A DNA stretch of 64,000 nucleotides, taken from positions 1 to 64,000 of the forward strand of contig NZ_JOJL01000033.1 of NCBI RefSeq assembly GCF_000721705.1, read 5' to 3'. Source of the stretch: Actinoplanes subtropicus. GTDB lineage: Bacteria > Actinomycetota > Actinomycetes > Mycobacteriales > Micromonosporaceae. Shown in pieces: positions 10,489 to 19,206 of this stretch. Made by a program: the position numbers and the translations under genes. The notes under the pieces were generated by a model, which saw only the letters and a program-made list of their open reading frames with translations, did no database searches and was not told where the DNA came from. Numbering within the stretch: the stretch's first letter is position 1; each line of letters starts with the position of its first letter.

Positions 10489-11352
10489 ATGGCCTCGCCC
10501 TACACCGACCTGGACCGTCCGCCGCTCTCCCAGCGCGGCCTCGACCGGGCCCTGGTCAGCGCCGGCGGGTTCTGGAACCGCGTCGACCTGCGCGCCGAGA
10601 CCGGCTCGACGAACGCCGACGCCGCCGCGGCCGCCCTGCGTGGCGAGCCCGAGGGCCTGGTGGTGGTGGCCGAGCGGCAGACCGCCGGGCGGGGGCGGCG
10701 CGACCGGCAGTGGACGTCGCCGGCGCGGGCCGGGCTGACGCTCAGCGTGCTGCTGCGCCCGGGCGTGGCCGACGAGGAGCGGGGCTGGCCGGCGGTGCCG
10801 GTCGGAGCGTACGGCTGGATTCCGCTTTTGACCGGGGTTGCCCTGGTCGAGGCGGTGCGCCGGGTGGCCGAGGTGGAGGCCGCCCTGAAGTGGCCGAACG
10901 ACCTGCTGGCCGGCCCGGCCGACCGGCCCGGCAAGGCGGCCGGCATCCTCGCGGAGGTGGCCGGCGACGCGGTGGTGGTCGGGATAGGGCTGAACGTGAC
11001 GACCCGCGCCGACGAGTTGCCGGCGACGACCGGGCTGCCCGCGACCTCGCTGCGGCTGGCGGGGGCGACCGCGACCGACCGGGAGCCGCTGCTGCGGGCC
11101 CTGCTGCGCGGCATCGCCGGCTGGTACGCCGGCTGGCGGGAGGCGGCCGGCGACGCGGAGATGTCCGGCCTGCTCGGGGCGTACCGGCGGGACTGCGCGA
11201 CGATCGGCCGGCCGGTGCGCGCGCTGCTGCCCGGCGGCGGCGAGGTCACCGGCGAGGCGACATCGGTGGACGTCGACGGGCAGTTGGTGATCCGTACGGC
11301 TGACGGCAGTGACCTTCGCGTCTCGGCGGGTGATGTGCTGCACGTACGCTGA
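10489..11352 (+). CDS. birA: Biotin-[acetyl-CoA carboxylase] ligase, class I
   Basis: A 287-residue biotin protein ligase that makes biotinyl-AMP and attaches biotin to the carrier lysine of acyl-CoA carboxylase alpha subunits. Key motifs are TGSTNADA (about 38-45), the nucleotide loop GRGRRDRQW (67-75), KWPNDLL (134-140) and KAAGIL (149-154), then GIGLNV (165-170). There is no N-terminal winged-helix domain, so it is an enzyme only and not a biotin repressor. The context fits: accD and accE lie on the opposite strand close by. It ends 4 nt before the PH-domain gene. Confidence 0.95.
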   Translation: MASPYTDLDRPPLSQRGLDRALVSAGGFWNRVDLRAETGSTNADAAAAALRGEPEGLVVVAERQTAGRGRRDRQWTSPARAGLTLSVLLRPGVADEERGWPAVPVGAYGWIPLLTGVALVEAVRRVAEVEAALKWPNDLLAGPADRPGKAAGILAEVAGDAVVVGIGLNVTTRADELPATTGLPATSLRLAGATATDREPLLRALLRGIAGWYAGWREAAGDAEMSGLLGAYRRDCATIGRPVRALLPGGGEVTGEATSVDVDGQLVIRTADGSDLRVSAGDVLHVR

Positions 11353-11356
11353 CCGC

Positions 11357-11902
11357 GTGGCGTTCCCGGACGAGGTACTCACCGACGAGGAGGAGGTCGT
11401 CCTCCACCTGCATCCGCACTGGAAGACGGCGATCCGCCCGGCCCTGGTTGCGATGCTGGCGCTGGCTACGACGGCGTTCGCGTGGGTCATGCTGCCGCAG
11501 AACACCGGCGGCTTCCTGGCCTTCGCGGTGGTCGCCGGGATCATGGGCTACTACGGGATCCGGTACGGGGTGGGTCCGCTCGTGGCCTGGCGGTGCACTC
11601 ACTACGTGGTGACCGATGAGCGGATCCTGCTGCAGGATGGCGTGATCGCCCGGGAGCGCCGGGACCTGCCACTGAACCGGATCAACGACCATCTGCTGAC
11701 CCAGTCCCTGCTGGACCGGCTCTTCGGCTGCGGCACGCTGACCATCGACTCGATCGGCGACCAGGCGGCGGTGCTCACCGCCGTCCCGCACGCCCACCAG
11801 CTGCAGACCGCCCTCTACGAACTGATCGAACAAGCCCCGAACGACGACGAAGACGACGAGGAAACGGACCCCGCCCCTACGTCACGCAATCGCCGCCGCT
11901 GA
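11357..11902 (+). CDS. PH-domain (bPH2-type) membrane protein
   Basis: About 181 residues from GTG 11357, which lies 4 nt after the birA stop. Two adjacent hydrophobic helices (about 25-62) precede a bacterial PH-like domain with the usual pattern YVVTDERILLQDGVIARER and DRLFGCGTLTIDS. The C-terminus is acidic (NDDEDDEETD). Such proteins are cytoplasmic-facing membrane adaptors of unknown detailed function. The short gap suggests co-transcription with birA. Confidence 0.8.
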   Translation: MAFPDEVLTDEEEVVLHLHPHWKTAIRPALVAMLALATTAFAWVMLPQNTGGFLAFAVVAGIMGYYGIRYGVGPLVAWRCTHYVVTDERILLQDGVIARERRDLPLNRINDHLLTQSLLDRLFGCGTLTIDSIGDQAAVLTAVPHAHQLQTALYELIEQAPNDDEDDEETDPAPTSRNRRR

Positions 11903-12016
11903 AGGACCCGCTACGGCAATTGTCGGGTTCATGGTTTTCGGGGGTAGACCCTGGGCTCTGCCCAGACCCGGCCATCGCTGCGAAGATCAGGCCTTGCGTG
12001 GTGGTTGCGGTGGGGC

Positions 12017-12090
12017 GGTGGGTGATCTCCTTGCGGCGACGACCGGTAGGGAATCTGATGCTGGGGTGGGGCGCAAGGAGATCACCCACC
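12017..12090. repeat. Perfect 19-bp inverted repeat with 36-nt spacer
   Basis: GGTGGGTGATCTCCTTGCG (12017-12035) is perfectly repeated in inverse at 12072-12090. The spacer is GC-rich and contains no gene. The arms are too long and too far apart for a simple operator; they could be the ends of a small non-autonomous element or a processed RNA hairpin. Confidence 0.75.
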
Positions 12091-12372
12091 TACAGGTCGA
12101 GGTGTGCGGCGGCTGCGCCGCCTTGGCGGGCCGTTGTGGCTGCGACCATCGTCCGGCGGCGGCTCGGGCTGCGCTGGCGGGCGCTGGCTGCGTGCGGGAC
12201 GTCGGGGCAGGAGCAGAAACTCTCCACGATCGGGTCCGCGCCGCAGACCTTGATAAGTCCGTGTTCGGTGCACACACCGAAGCTTCACCCTTGCCGCGCC
12301 GGGCCCCACTCGATGCCTGGCTCATCGCGACGCACCATGACCTCGTATCTGCGGGGTGCCCCGTATCAGGGA

Positions 12373-12402
12373 ATCGCCCGCGGCGCCGGAGGCGACGCCA
12401 GC
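12373..12402 (-). repeat. Partial copy of the window's palindromic element (remnant C)
   Basis: Read on the minus strand, these 30 bases are identical to 16485-16514, the left flank of the full element after pckG. The match stops just inside the outer GCGATCGC box. The copy begins 5 nt past the stop of a gtrA gene, as the full copies also lie next to gene ends. Confidence 0.75.
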
Positions 12403-12407
12403 AAAAC

Positions 12408-12932
12408 TCAGTGGGTGGCGTCCAGCTCGGCCTCGGCGGTGAGCTCGGCCAGGCCGGCCACCGCGTCCAGGTCGGCCAGGTCGGCCTCGTGGCCGTCGAC
12501 CGGTGGCTTCAGGAAGACGAACGTGCGGTACGCCCAGAAGCGGAACACCGTGGCGATCACGATGCCGATCAGGGTGACGCCCATGAAGGCGAGCTCGTCG
12601 TGCTCCTCGGTGAGCCCGAAGCCGTACTTGCCGATTGCCACGCAGCCCGACTGGATCACCATGCCGACCAGGTTGAACGCGAAGAACAGGGTGTACTCGC
12701 GGCGCAGTGCCGTGCGCGTGTGGTGCCGGTACGTCCAGTAGCGGTTCGCGAAATACGCCAGCGTCGTGGTGACCACGGTCGCCACGACGCTCGCCTTGAC
12801 CGCGCCGATCGGCAGGGCGGCCCACGTGATCGCCATGTAGAGCAGCGTGTTACCGGCGCCGATCACTCCGAAGGCGATCGCCTCGGGGGCGAGATGGCGC
12901 AGGCGCTGCGTCAACGTACTGGCTGAGGGCAT
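12408..12932 (-). CDS. GtrA-like four-helix membrane protein (copy 1)
   Basis: A 174-residue GtrA family protein with four predicted transmembrane helices and the family signatures FGVIGAGNTLLY near the N-terminus, YFANRYWTY after helix 2 and FRFWAYRTFVF after helix 4. GtrA proteins are thought to flip polyprenyl-phosphate-linked sugars or help glycosyltransferases modify cell envelope polymers. ATG 12932 is preferred: AAAGG lies 8 nt upstream and the alternative start (12995) would overlap the previous gene. The C-terminal tail is acidic. A second GtrA gene lies 28 nt upstream, so the two are probably one operon. Confidence 0.88.
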   Translation of the reverse strand: MPSASTLTQRLRHLAPEAIAFGVIGAGNTLLYMAITWAALPIGAVKASVVATVVTTTLAYFANRYWTYRHHTRTALRREYTLFFAFNLVGMVIQSGCVAIGKYGFGLTEEHDELAFMGVTLIGIVIATVFRFWAYRTFVFLKPPVDGHEADLADLDAVAGLAELTAEAELDATH

Positions 12933-12960
12933 GGGGCCAACCTTTGTAGTGAATGGACGG

Positions 12961-13527
12961 TCACGCGGAGTCACGTACGGTCGAGGGCTTAGCAACGGTA
13001 GCCGCGTGCCGCTCGGCGTGCTGCCCCGTGTTCCCCTCGGTGGTGGAAGATGTGGCGCGGAACACGAACCGCCGGTAGGACCAGAAGCGGAACAGGGTGC
13101 CGATGGCGGTGCCGATGAGCTGGCCGGAGACGTTGTCGGCGAGCGGGCTCCGCAGCGCCGGCCAGATCTGCCCGAGACCGTAGTGGCTGATCGCCAGGCA
13201 GGCCAGCCCGATGCCGAGGCCGATGGCGTTCAGCACGAAGAACATCGTGTACTGCCGGGCCATGTGGTCGTGCGCGCGGTGCCGCCAGGTCCAGAAGCGG
13301 TTGCCGAGGAACGCCACGGTCGTCGCGATCACCGTGGAGATCGTCTTGGCGAAGAGGGTCTCGACGCCGGCCTGGAGCAGGATATTGAAGATCGTCAAAT
13401 CGACGGCGAACGAGAGCGCGCCGACCGTGCCGAACTTGCCCACCTCGCGCACCAGTGCCCGGAGCACGCTTGATCGCGGCGGCGGCGAGGTATCGGGCAC
13501 GTCCCCGAGCGTACCGGGGGTTGTCAC
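12961..13527 (-). CDS. GtrA-like four-helix membrane protein (copy 2)
   Basis: A 188-residue GtrA family protein, GTG start at 13527. It shares with its neighbour the signatures KFGTVGALSFAVDL, FLGNRFWTWRH and FRFWSYRRFVF, and four membrane helices. The C-terminal tail is polar. Sequence similarity and adjacency indicate a tandem duplication that diverged, perhaps to serve different lipid-linked sugars or partners. No glycosyltransferase gene is beside it. It lies 25 nt after the sigma factor gene on the same strand. Confidence 0.88.
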   Translation of the reverse strand: MTTPGTLGDVPDTSPPPRSSVLRALVREVGKFGTVGALSFAVDLTIFNILLQAGVETLFAKTISTVIATTVAFLGNRFWTWRHRAHDHMARQYTMFFVLNAIGLGIGLACLAISHYGLGQIWPALRSPLADNVSGQLIGTAIGTLFRFWSYRRFVFRATSSTTEGNTGQHAERHAATVAKPSTVRDSA

Positions 13528-13552
13528 GGTCCGCAGTTTTCGTTGGCGAGTC

Positions 13553-14317
13553 TTAACCGGGGCGACCGGCGTGATGACGCTGTCGATACGGACGGTGACG
13601 GAGGCCGTCGATCTCGCTGATCTCGGCGAACCGCCCCCGGCACTCGCCGCACCAGCCCAGGTGGGTGCGCATCCGGCCGGCGTCCCGGGGTGCCAGCCTG
13701 CCGCGCAGGTGACCGCCGAGCCGGTCGCCCGCCCAGCGGCACTCCGGGTGATCGGCCACCGCGAGGTGCTGTTGCAGATAGAGGCTGCGTAGCCCCTCGC
13801 GGGCGCGGTGGGCGAGCACGGCCACCGCGTTCGGCGTCATGCCGAGCATCCCGGCGACCTCGGCCGGCGAGTTGCCCTCGACCGCGGTCTGCCAGAGCAC
13901 GTCCCGCCAGCGCTCGGGCAGTTGCCGGAAGGCCGCCGCGGCGTACGCCCGCTCCAGCCCTTCCAGCGCCGGGTCGGTGAACGGCTGGCCCTCGTCGTAC
14001 CGGGTGAGATCGTCGGTGAACTCGAGCCGCCGATCGCGTCGCGCGCGGTGATAGCAGACGTGCCGCATGGTCGTGTTCAGGTAGGCGCGGAACGCGACCA
14101 GGGGGCCCCGCCCGGCCCGCAGCGACGCGAACACCTTGGCGAACGTCTCGGCAACCAGGTCCTCGGCGTCGGCCGGGTCGTGCGCGAGCCCGTAGGCGAG
14201 CTGGCGGGCCGCCGCGCGGTGCCGCTCGTACAGCGTGCCGTACGCGGCGGTGTCGCCGGAGCGGACCGCGGCCAGCAAGTCGCTGTCCGAGTCCGGCCCC
14301 TCTGCCGGGATCGTCAT
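13553..14317 (-). CDS. ECF RNA polymerase sigma factor with fused zinc-finger anti-sigma-like domain
   Basis: A 254-residue protein. Region 2 (about 12-85) shows DPADAEDLVAETFAKVF and the FRAYLNTTMRHVCYHRARR segment; region 4 (about 125-180) is a helix-turn-helix with GNSPAEVAGMLGMTPNAVAVLAHRAREGLR. After it comes a putative zf-HC2/ZAS-like module, H-x-x-C then H-x-x-x-C-x-x-C (HPEC, HLGWCGEC), a fold normally found on separate anti-sigma factors. This suggests built-in redox or zinc-sensitive control instead of a membrane anti-sigma factor; none is encoded alongside. ATG start at 14317. It heads a minus-strand group with the two gtrA genes, which may be its targets. Confidence 0.88.
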   Translation of the reverse strand: MTIPAEGPDSDSDLLAAVRSGDTAAYGTLYERHRAAARQLAYGLAHDPADAEDLVAETFAKVFASLRAGRGPLVAFRAYLNTTMRHVCYHRARRDRRLEFTDDLTRYDEGQPFTDPALEGLERAYAAAAFRQLPERWRDVLWQTAVEGNSPAEVAGMLGMTPNAVAVLAHRAREGLRSLYLQQHLAVADHPECRWAGDRLGGHLRGRLAPRDAGRMRTHLGWCGECRGRFAEISEIDGLRHRPYRQRHHAGRPG

Positions 14318-14471
14318 TCCTGCCCCCTGTCAGACGAGGAAAGACCTGATACTCGCAGTTTAGGACGTTTAGTCCGTTTTGTGGAAGTGGCCGGATGGAG
14401 GGTGTCAGGCTCAGTCTTCAGTCCGGTCTTGGGCGGAGGGCGGGGTGGTTGGATGGTGTTCTGCTGATGTT

Positions 14472-14485
14472 GCGCAGATCTGCGC
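14472..14485. promoter_or_regulatory. 14-bp perfect palindrome, candidate operator
   Basis: GCGCAGATCTGCGC reads the same on both strands. It lies about 155 bp upstream of the ECF start and 172 bp upstream of pckG, so it could control either gene. No regulator is identified. Confidence 0.4.
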
Positions 14486-14537
14486 TTACTGACGAAGAAT
14501 CGATCGTCTGTAAGCAAACGCTCCGTTGATTGTGCGG

Positions 14538-14546
14538 TTATCCACA
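14538..14546 (+). promoter_or_regulatory. DnaA-box-like nonamer
   Basis: TTATCCACA matches the classical DnaA box exactly. Only one such box is seen, so this is not an origin. It could be a DnaA-titration or transcription-control site upstream of pckG, or chance. Confidence 0.35.
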
Positions 14547-14657
14547 GCAACAACCGATGAACAGCACGTCGAATCCCCTTACGCTCAGATGACTCCCATG
14601 ACCTAGCCGGGCACCCGGCCTGGCGGTCATTGGTCAGTGCCGACCGAAGGAGATCGC

Positions 14658-16472
14658 ATGCAACAGCCCCCGACCTCCCACCCCCGCCTGCTGGCGTGGG
14701 TGGCCGAGGTGGCGACCCTGACCACGCCCGACCGGATCGTCTGGTGCGACGGATCGGAGGCGGAGTGGACCGGCATCACCGATGCCCTGGTCGACTCCGG
14801 CGCCCTCGTCCGGCTCGACCCGGCCAAGAAACCCAACTCGTTCTGGGCCCGCACCGACCCCGGTGACGTCGCCCGGGTCGAGGAGCGCACGTTCATCTGC
14901 TCGGTCGACGAGGCCGACGCCGGACCCACCAACAACTGGATGGCGCCGGCCGAGATGAAAACGACCATGACGGAGCTGTACCGGGGCTGCATGCGTGGCC
15001 GGACGATGTATGTCGTCCCGTTCTGCATGGGCCCGCTCGACGCGCCGCAACCGATGTTCGGCGTGGAACTGACCGACAGCCCGTACGTCGTCGCCAGCAT
15101 GCGCATCATGACCCGGATGGGGGCCGGGGTCCTGGAGGCCATGGGGGACGACGCCGACTTCGTACCGGCGCTGCACTCGGTCGGCGCCCCGCTCGAGCCC
15201 GGCCAGGAAGACGTGGCCTGGCCGTGCAACGAGACGAAATACATCTCGCACTTCCCGGAGACAAGAGAGATCTGGTCGTACGGGTCGGGCTACGGCGGTA
15301 ACTCGCTGCTCGGCAAGAAGTGCTACGCGCTGCGCATCGCCAGCGTCGCCGCCCGGGACGAGGGCTGGCTCGCCGAGCACATGCTGATCATGAAGCTGAC
15401 CTCGCCGGAGGGTCGGGTCCGCTACATCGCCGGCGCGTTCCCCTCGGCCTGCGGCAAGACCAACCTCGCCATGCTCGAGCCGACCCTGCCCGGCTGGAAG
15501 GTGGAGACGGTCGGCGACGACATCGCCTGGATGCGCTTCGGCGAGGACGGCCGCCTCTGGGCGACCAACCCCGAGTTCGGCCTGTTCGGCGTCGCGCCCG
15601 GCACCGACTTCCACACCAACCCGAACGCGATGCGCACGCTGGCCCGGGGCAACTCGGTCTTCACCAACGTCGCCCTCACCGACGACGGCGACATCTGGTG
15701 GGAGGGCATGGGCCAGCCGCCCGCGCACCTCACCGACTGGAAGAACCACGACTGGACCCCTTCCTCCACCGCGCCATCCAGCCACCCCAACAGCCGATTC
15801 TGTACGCCGATCGAGCAGTGCCCGATCCTCGCCGACGAGTACCACGACCCGCGCGGCGTGCCGATCGACGCGATCCTCTTCGGCGGCCGCCGCAAGACCA
15901 CGATCCCGCTGGTCACCGAGGCGCGCGATTGGGTGCACGGGGTCTACCTCGGCGCCACGCTGTCCAGCGAGACCACGGCGGCGGCGGTCGGCCAGGTGGG
16001 TGTGGTGCGCCGCGACCCGATGGCGATGCTGCCGTTCATCGGCTACCACGCGGGCGACTACTTCCAGCACTGGATCGACATGGCCAAGGGCGCGTCCGGC
16101 GACGCCGCCAAGCTGCCCAAGGTCTTCTACGTCAACTGGTTCCGCCGCGGCACTGAGTCTGACGGATCTGGCGGCCGGTTCCTCTGGCCGGGCTTCGGCG
16201 AGAACAGCCGGGTGCTCAAATGGATCGTCGAGCGGCTCGACGGCCGGGGCGAGGCGGTGGAGACCGCGATCGGCCACGTGCCCACCCCGACCGCGCTGGA
16301 TCTGACCGGCCTCGAGATTTCCGAGGACGACCTGAAGGCGGTCCTCGCCGTCGACCGGGACGAGTGGTTGGCCGAGATTCCGCAGGTCACCGAGTGGTTC
16401 ACCAAGTTCGGGGACAAGCTGCCCGCCGTCCTCTGGGCCGAGCTCGACGCCCTCCGGGCTCGGCTGAGTTAG
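14658..16472 (+). CDS. pckG: Phosphoenolpyruvate carboxykinase (GTP)
   Basis: A 604-residue GTP-type PEPCK, converting oxaloacetate and GTP to PEP, GDP and CO2: the first committed step of gluconeogenesis and an anaplerotic link. Family motifs include [17 protein letters not shown] near the N-terminus, the P-loop-like [12 protein letters not shown] (about 260-271), and a downstream HYNPLFP-equivalent substituted in the usual GTP-form layout. ATG 14658 has AAGGAG 5 nt upstream; GTG 14637 is in frame but has no ribosome site. Length is normal. The gene stands alone, followed by a palindromic element. The gluconeogenic glpX lies 9 kb downstream on the other strand. Confidence 0.95.
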   Translation: MQQPPTSHPRLLAWVAEVATLTTPDRIVWCDGSEAEWTGITDALVDSGALVRLDPAKKPNSFWARTDPGDVARVEERTFICSVDEADAGPTNNWMAPAEMKTTMTELYRGCMRGRTMYVVPFCMGPLDAPQPMFGVELTDSPYVVASMRIMTRMGAGVLEAMGDDADFVPALHSVGAPLEPGQEDVAWPCNETKYISHFPETREIWSYGSGYGGNSLLGKKCYALRIASVAARDEGWLAEHMLIMKLTSPEGRVRYIAGAFPSACGKTNLAMLEPTLPGWKVETVGDDIAWMRFGEDGRLWATNPEFGLFGVAPGTDFHTNPNAMRTLARGNSVFTNVALTDDGDIWWEGMGQPPAHLTDWKNHDWTPSSTAPSSHPNSRFCTPIEQCPILADEYHDPRGVPIDAILFGGRRKTTIPLVTEARDWVHGVYLGATLSSETTAAAVGQVGVVRRDPMAMLPFIGYHAGDYFQHWIDMAKGASGDAAKLPKVFYVNWFRRGTESDGSGGRFLWPGFGENSRVLKWIVERLDGRGEAVETAIGHVPTPTALDLTGLEISEDDLKAVLAVDRDEWLAEIPQVTEWFTKFGDKLPAVLWAELDALRARLS

Positions 16473-16475
16473 CTG

Positions 16476-16608
16476 GCTGAGCTGGCTGGCGTCGCCTCCG
16501 GCGCCGCGGGCGATCGCCCCTGGGAAGCTGATGAGGAGAGGCCGGTTTTCGGCACCGCGGGGTTTGCGGTACCGAAAACCGGCCTCTCCTCATCAGCGGG
16601 GCGATCGC
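16476..16608. repeat. Palindromic element, full copy A
   Basis: It begins 4 nt after the pckG stop. A flank with GCTGAG and GCTGGC leads to an outer box GCGATCGCCCC (16510-16520) that pairs with 16598-16608. Inside is a perfect 25-bp inverted repeat (16528-16552 with 16572-16596), then a mismatch and an inner ACCGC/GCGGT stem closing a 7-nt GGGGTTT loop. The whole could form a very stable hairpin or cruciform and would stop transcription from pckG. Another full copy lies at 30914-31053 and a remnant at 12373-12402. Confidence 0.9.
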
Positions 16609-16734
16609 GGGCTGTTCTCGCATCAGGGGCACCCCACGGGGCCTGGAGGTCTCGTTCCGCTGGTCGGGTCTGACAAACGTTATTAACCGCCCGGCCGAGG
16701 TCGTCCGTGTGTTCGGGGGCTAGGGTTTGGGGCG

Positions 16735-17505
16735 ATGAGTGTGCGGTCCCTGATCTATTCCTTCTACGAGCGTCGGCTGGCCGGAAAGCTGGTCGGCAAG
16801 CCCGTTCCCCAGCACGTCGGCGTCATGTGCGACGGCAATCGCCGCTGGGCCAAGGAGATGGGGTTCGTCGACCCCAACGACGGCCACCGGGTCGGCGCGG
16901 CCCGCATCAAGGAGCTGCTCACCTGGTGCGACCAGGCGGACATCAAGCACGTCACGCTCTACCTGCTGGCCACCGACAACCTGCGCCGGCCGTCCGCCCA
17001 GCTCGACCCCCTGCTGAAGATCATTGAGGATCTCGCGACCGAGCTGGCCGAGGACGGCAACCCGTGGCGGCTGCGCATGGTCGGCGCGCTCGACGTGCTG
17101 CCCGCCCCGACCGCCACGGCGCTGAAGGCGGCACAGGAGAAGACCCGCGACCGTACGATCGGCGTCGAGGTCAACATGGCGGTCGGCTACGGCGGCCGGC
17201 GTGAGATCGCCGACGCGGTGCGCTCGCTCCTGCAGCAGCACGCGGCCGCCGGCGGCACGCTCGAGGAGCTGGCCGAGATCCTCGACGTCGAGCACATCGC
17301 CGAGCACCTCTACACCCGCGGCCAGCCCGACCCCGACCTGATCATCCGAACCAGCGGCGAGCAGCGGCTCTCCGGCTTCCTGCTGTGGCAGTCGGCCCAG
17401 TCGGAGTTCTACTTCCACGACGCCAACTGGCCCGATTTCCGGCGCATCGACTTCCTGCGCGCCCTGCGGTCGTACGCGAGCCGGCAACGCCGCTTCGGCG
17501 CCTAG
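16735..17505 (+). CDS. uppS: cis-Isoprenyl diphosphate synthase (undecaprenyl/short-chain Z-prenyl transferase)
   Basis: A 256-residue cis-prenyltransferase that condenses isopentenyl diphosphate with an allylic diphosphate to build the polyprenyl carrier for cell wall synthesis. The CDGNRRWA motif (about 33-40) holds the catalytic Asp; later motifs are [11 protein letters not shown] and [23 protein letters not shown]. The missing M of the usual MDGNRRWA and the sequence flavour resemble mycobacterial Rv1086-type short-chain Z-farnesyl synthases, so the product may be C15 rather than C50; this is inference. ATG 16735. It is followed after 77 nt by a chemoreceptor gene with its own ribosome site. 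Confidence 0.9.
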   Translation: MSVRSLIYSFYERRLAGKLVGKPVPQHVGVMCDGNRRWAKEMGFVDPNDGHRVGAARIKELLTWCDQADIKHVTLYLLATDNLRRPSAQLDPLLKIIEDLATELAEDGNPWRLRMVGALDVLPAPTATALKAAQEKTRDRTIGVEVNMAVGYGGRREIADAVRSLLQQHAAAGGTLEELAEILDVEHIAEHLYTRGQPDPDLIIRTSGEQRLSGFLLWQSAQSEFYFHDANWPDFRRIDFLRALRSYASRQRRFGA

Positions 17506-17582
17506 CGGCGGCCCTAATCCCGGCGGCGAATCTTCCGATCTTTCCGGGTGGCCGGCTGGCGGCCGTCGGGGGAGGCTCGTCG

Positions 17583-19205
17583 ATGATCAATGTTCTGCGT
17601 CGGTTGCGCATCAGCACGCGACTCGTGACCGTGCTGCTCGTGCTGTTCGCCCTGCTGAGCGGCGTGGTCGCGCTCAGCGTGCGCGCCATGATCCGGGAGC
17701 GGGACGCGGTCCGCACGCTCGGCGCATACCAGGAGCTGACCGAGCGGGCGAGCCAGGTCAAGTTCCGGGCCGCGGACTTCAACGGCTGGCAGACCGCGTA
17801 CGCCTTCGACGTCTCCCGCGGTGTCGAGGGCGCGGCCGACGACACCGGCGCCTCCCGGTCGGCGTTCCTGGCCTCGGCCGACGCGTTCCGGCGCGAGCTG
17901 GCCGCGTTGGCCGACAGCCCGCTGAGGCCGGCCGAGCGGGCGACGCTCGACCGGGTCACGCAGTCCTTCGACCGGTTCCTGGCCCTGGACAAGCAGGTGG
18001 TGGCGGCCTATCGGACCGCCTCCGCGGCCGGCCGGGCCCGGGCCGACAAGCTGGTCGCCGAGGACGAGATCAAGGTCTTCGACAGCATCGCGAACGACAT
18101 CGACACGCTCACCGGGCGCATCTCCACCGAGTCGGCCGCCGCGGTCCGCGACGCCGAGTCGACGGCCGACTCCACCATCCCGCTGATGGTGCTGATGGGC
18201 CTGGCCGCGGCGGTGCTCGGCGCGGCCCTGGCCGTCCTGCTCACCCGTTCGATCATCCGGCCGCTCGCGTCGCTGAACAGCCGGCTGGCCGAGATCGCCG
18301 ACGGCGACGGCGACCTGACCCAGCGGATCGAGGACCACGGCCGGGACGAGGTGGCCCAGGCGGCCGGCGGCTTCAACCGGTTCGCCGACCGGATGCAGGC
18401 CCTCGTCGTCGCCGTGGCGGCGAGCGGGCGCCGGCTCACCGACGCCGCGGCCGAGCTCGACGCGGTCAGCGCCGACCTGTCCGGCGGCGCCGAGCAGACC
18501 AGCTCGCGGGCGGCCGCGGTGAGCAGCAGCGCCGAGGAGGTGTCCGCGATCGTCTCGACGATGGCGGCCTCGGCCGAGGAGCTGACCGCGTCGATCGCGC
18601 AGATCTCGCAGAGCGCGGCGCGGGCGACCACCATCGTCGAGAACGGGGTGCGCGCGGCCGAGGAGGCCGGCACCACGATCGCCCAGCTCGGCGGGTCGGC
18701 GACCGAGATCCAGTCGGTGGTCGACCTGATCACCGCGATCGCCGAGCAGACCAACCTGCTCGCCCTGAACGCGACCATCGAGGCGGCCCGGGCCGGGGAG
18801 TCGGGCAAGGGCTTCGCGGTCGTGGCGGGCGAGGTGAAGACCCTGGCCGAGCAGACCGCCACGGCGACCGACGAGATCGCCGCCAAGGTGGCCGCGATCA
18901 CCGTCAACAGCCGGGCGGCCACCACCGCGATCACCCGGATCAGCCAGGTGGTGCAGGAGATCAACGACACCCAGCTGACCATCGCCTCGGCGATCGAGGA
19001 GCAGACCGCCACCACGACCGAGATGGCCCGCAACGTCAGCGAGACCGCGGTCGGCGCAGGCGAGATCGCCATGTCGATCGGCGACGTGGCGCAGGCCGCC
19101 GACCGGGCCAGCGTCGGCGCGCGGACCACCCAGACGACCGCGCAGAGCCTGGTCCGCGAGTCGGGCGAGCTGAGCGGCCTGGTGGGGTCCTTCAAGTACC
19201 AGTAG
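17583..19205 (+). CDS. Methyl-accepting chemotaxis protein
   Basis: A 540-residue chemoreceptor. TM1 is at about 13-33, a helical periplasmic-type sensor at about 35-200, TM2 at about 203-225, then a HAMP domain and a long coiled-coil signalling domain with the conserved tip [20 protein letters not shown]. The ATG at 17583 has GGGGGAGG about 8 nt upstream; the open frame further upstream overlaps uppS and is not used. No pentapeptide tether for CheR/CheB is visible at the C-terminus (FKYQ end). No cheA, cheW or flagellar genes are nearby, so it must work with a distant array or an alternative output. Confidence 0.92.
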   Translation: MINVLRRLRISTRLVTVLLVLFALLSGVVALSVRAMIRERDAVRTLGAYQELTERASQVKFRAADFNGWQTAYAFDVSRGVEGAADDTGASRSAFLASADAFRRELAALADSPLRPAERATLDRVTQSFDRFLALDKQVVAAYRTASAAGRARADKLVAEDEIKVFDSIANDIDTLTGRISTESAAAVRDAESTADSTIPLMVLMGLAAAVLGAALAVLLTRSIIRPLASLNSRLAEIADGDGDLTQRIEDHGRDEVAQAAGGFNRFADRMQALVVAVAASGRRLTDAAAELDAVSADLSGGAEQTSSRAAAVSSSAEEVSAIVSTMAASAEELTASIAQISQSAARATTIVENGVRAAEEAGTTIAQLGGSATEIQSVVDLITAIAEQTNLLALNATIEAARAGESGKGFAVVAGEVKTLAEQTATATDEIAAKVAAITVNSRAATTAITRISQVVQEINDTQLTIASAIEEQTATTTEMARNVSETAVGAGEIAMSIGDVAQAADRASVGARTTQTTAQSLVRESGELSGLVGSFKYQ

Positions 19206-19206
19206 T

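Larger units (their letters stand above)
11903..12407. other. 505-bp gap without a convincing gene
   Basis: The gap separates two convergent genes. It holds a short hairpin directly downstream of the PH gene (CTGGGC at 11951-11956 pairing with GCCCAG at 11960-11965), which may end transcription, then a perfect 19-bp inverted repeat (12017-12090) and a 30-bp remnant of the window's palindromic element (12373-12402). Open frames exist on both strands but are short, mutually overlapping and without a recognisable family. A minus-strand frame at 12090-12275 is Cys-rich at its start but loses protein character, and may be a gene relic. Confidence 0.6.
14318..14657. other. Divergent 340-bp intergenic region between ECF sigma factor and pckG
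   Basis: No gene is supported here. The region is less GC-rich than its surroundings and should hold promoters in both directions. Visible elements are a 14-bp perfect palindrome (14472-14485), a DnaA-box-like TTATCCACA (14538-14546) and a small hairpin GCCGGG-CA-CCCGGC (14606-14619). An AAGGAG Shine-Dalgarno lies just before the pckG ATG. Confidence 0.6.

Noticed and set aside
14538..14546. DnaA box as a replication origin
   Set aside because: Only a single box is present, with no dnaA, dnaN or box cluster.
14314..14553. A 79-codon minus-strand frame upstream of the sigma factor
   Set aside because: No ribosome site or family, and it lies in the divergent promoter region.
16510..16608. GCGATCGC as a cyanobacterial HIP1 site
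   Set aside because: The octamer is here only as the outer arm of a structured element and is not specially frequent elsewhere in intergenic DNA.
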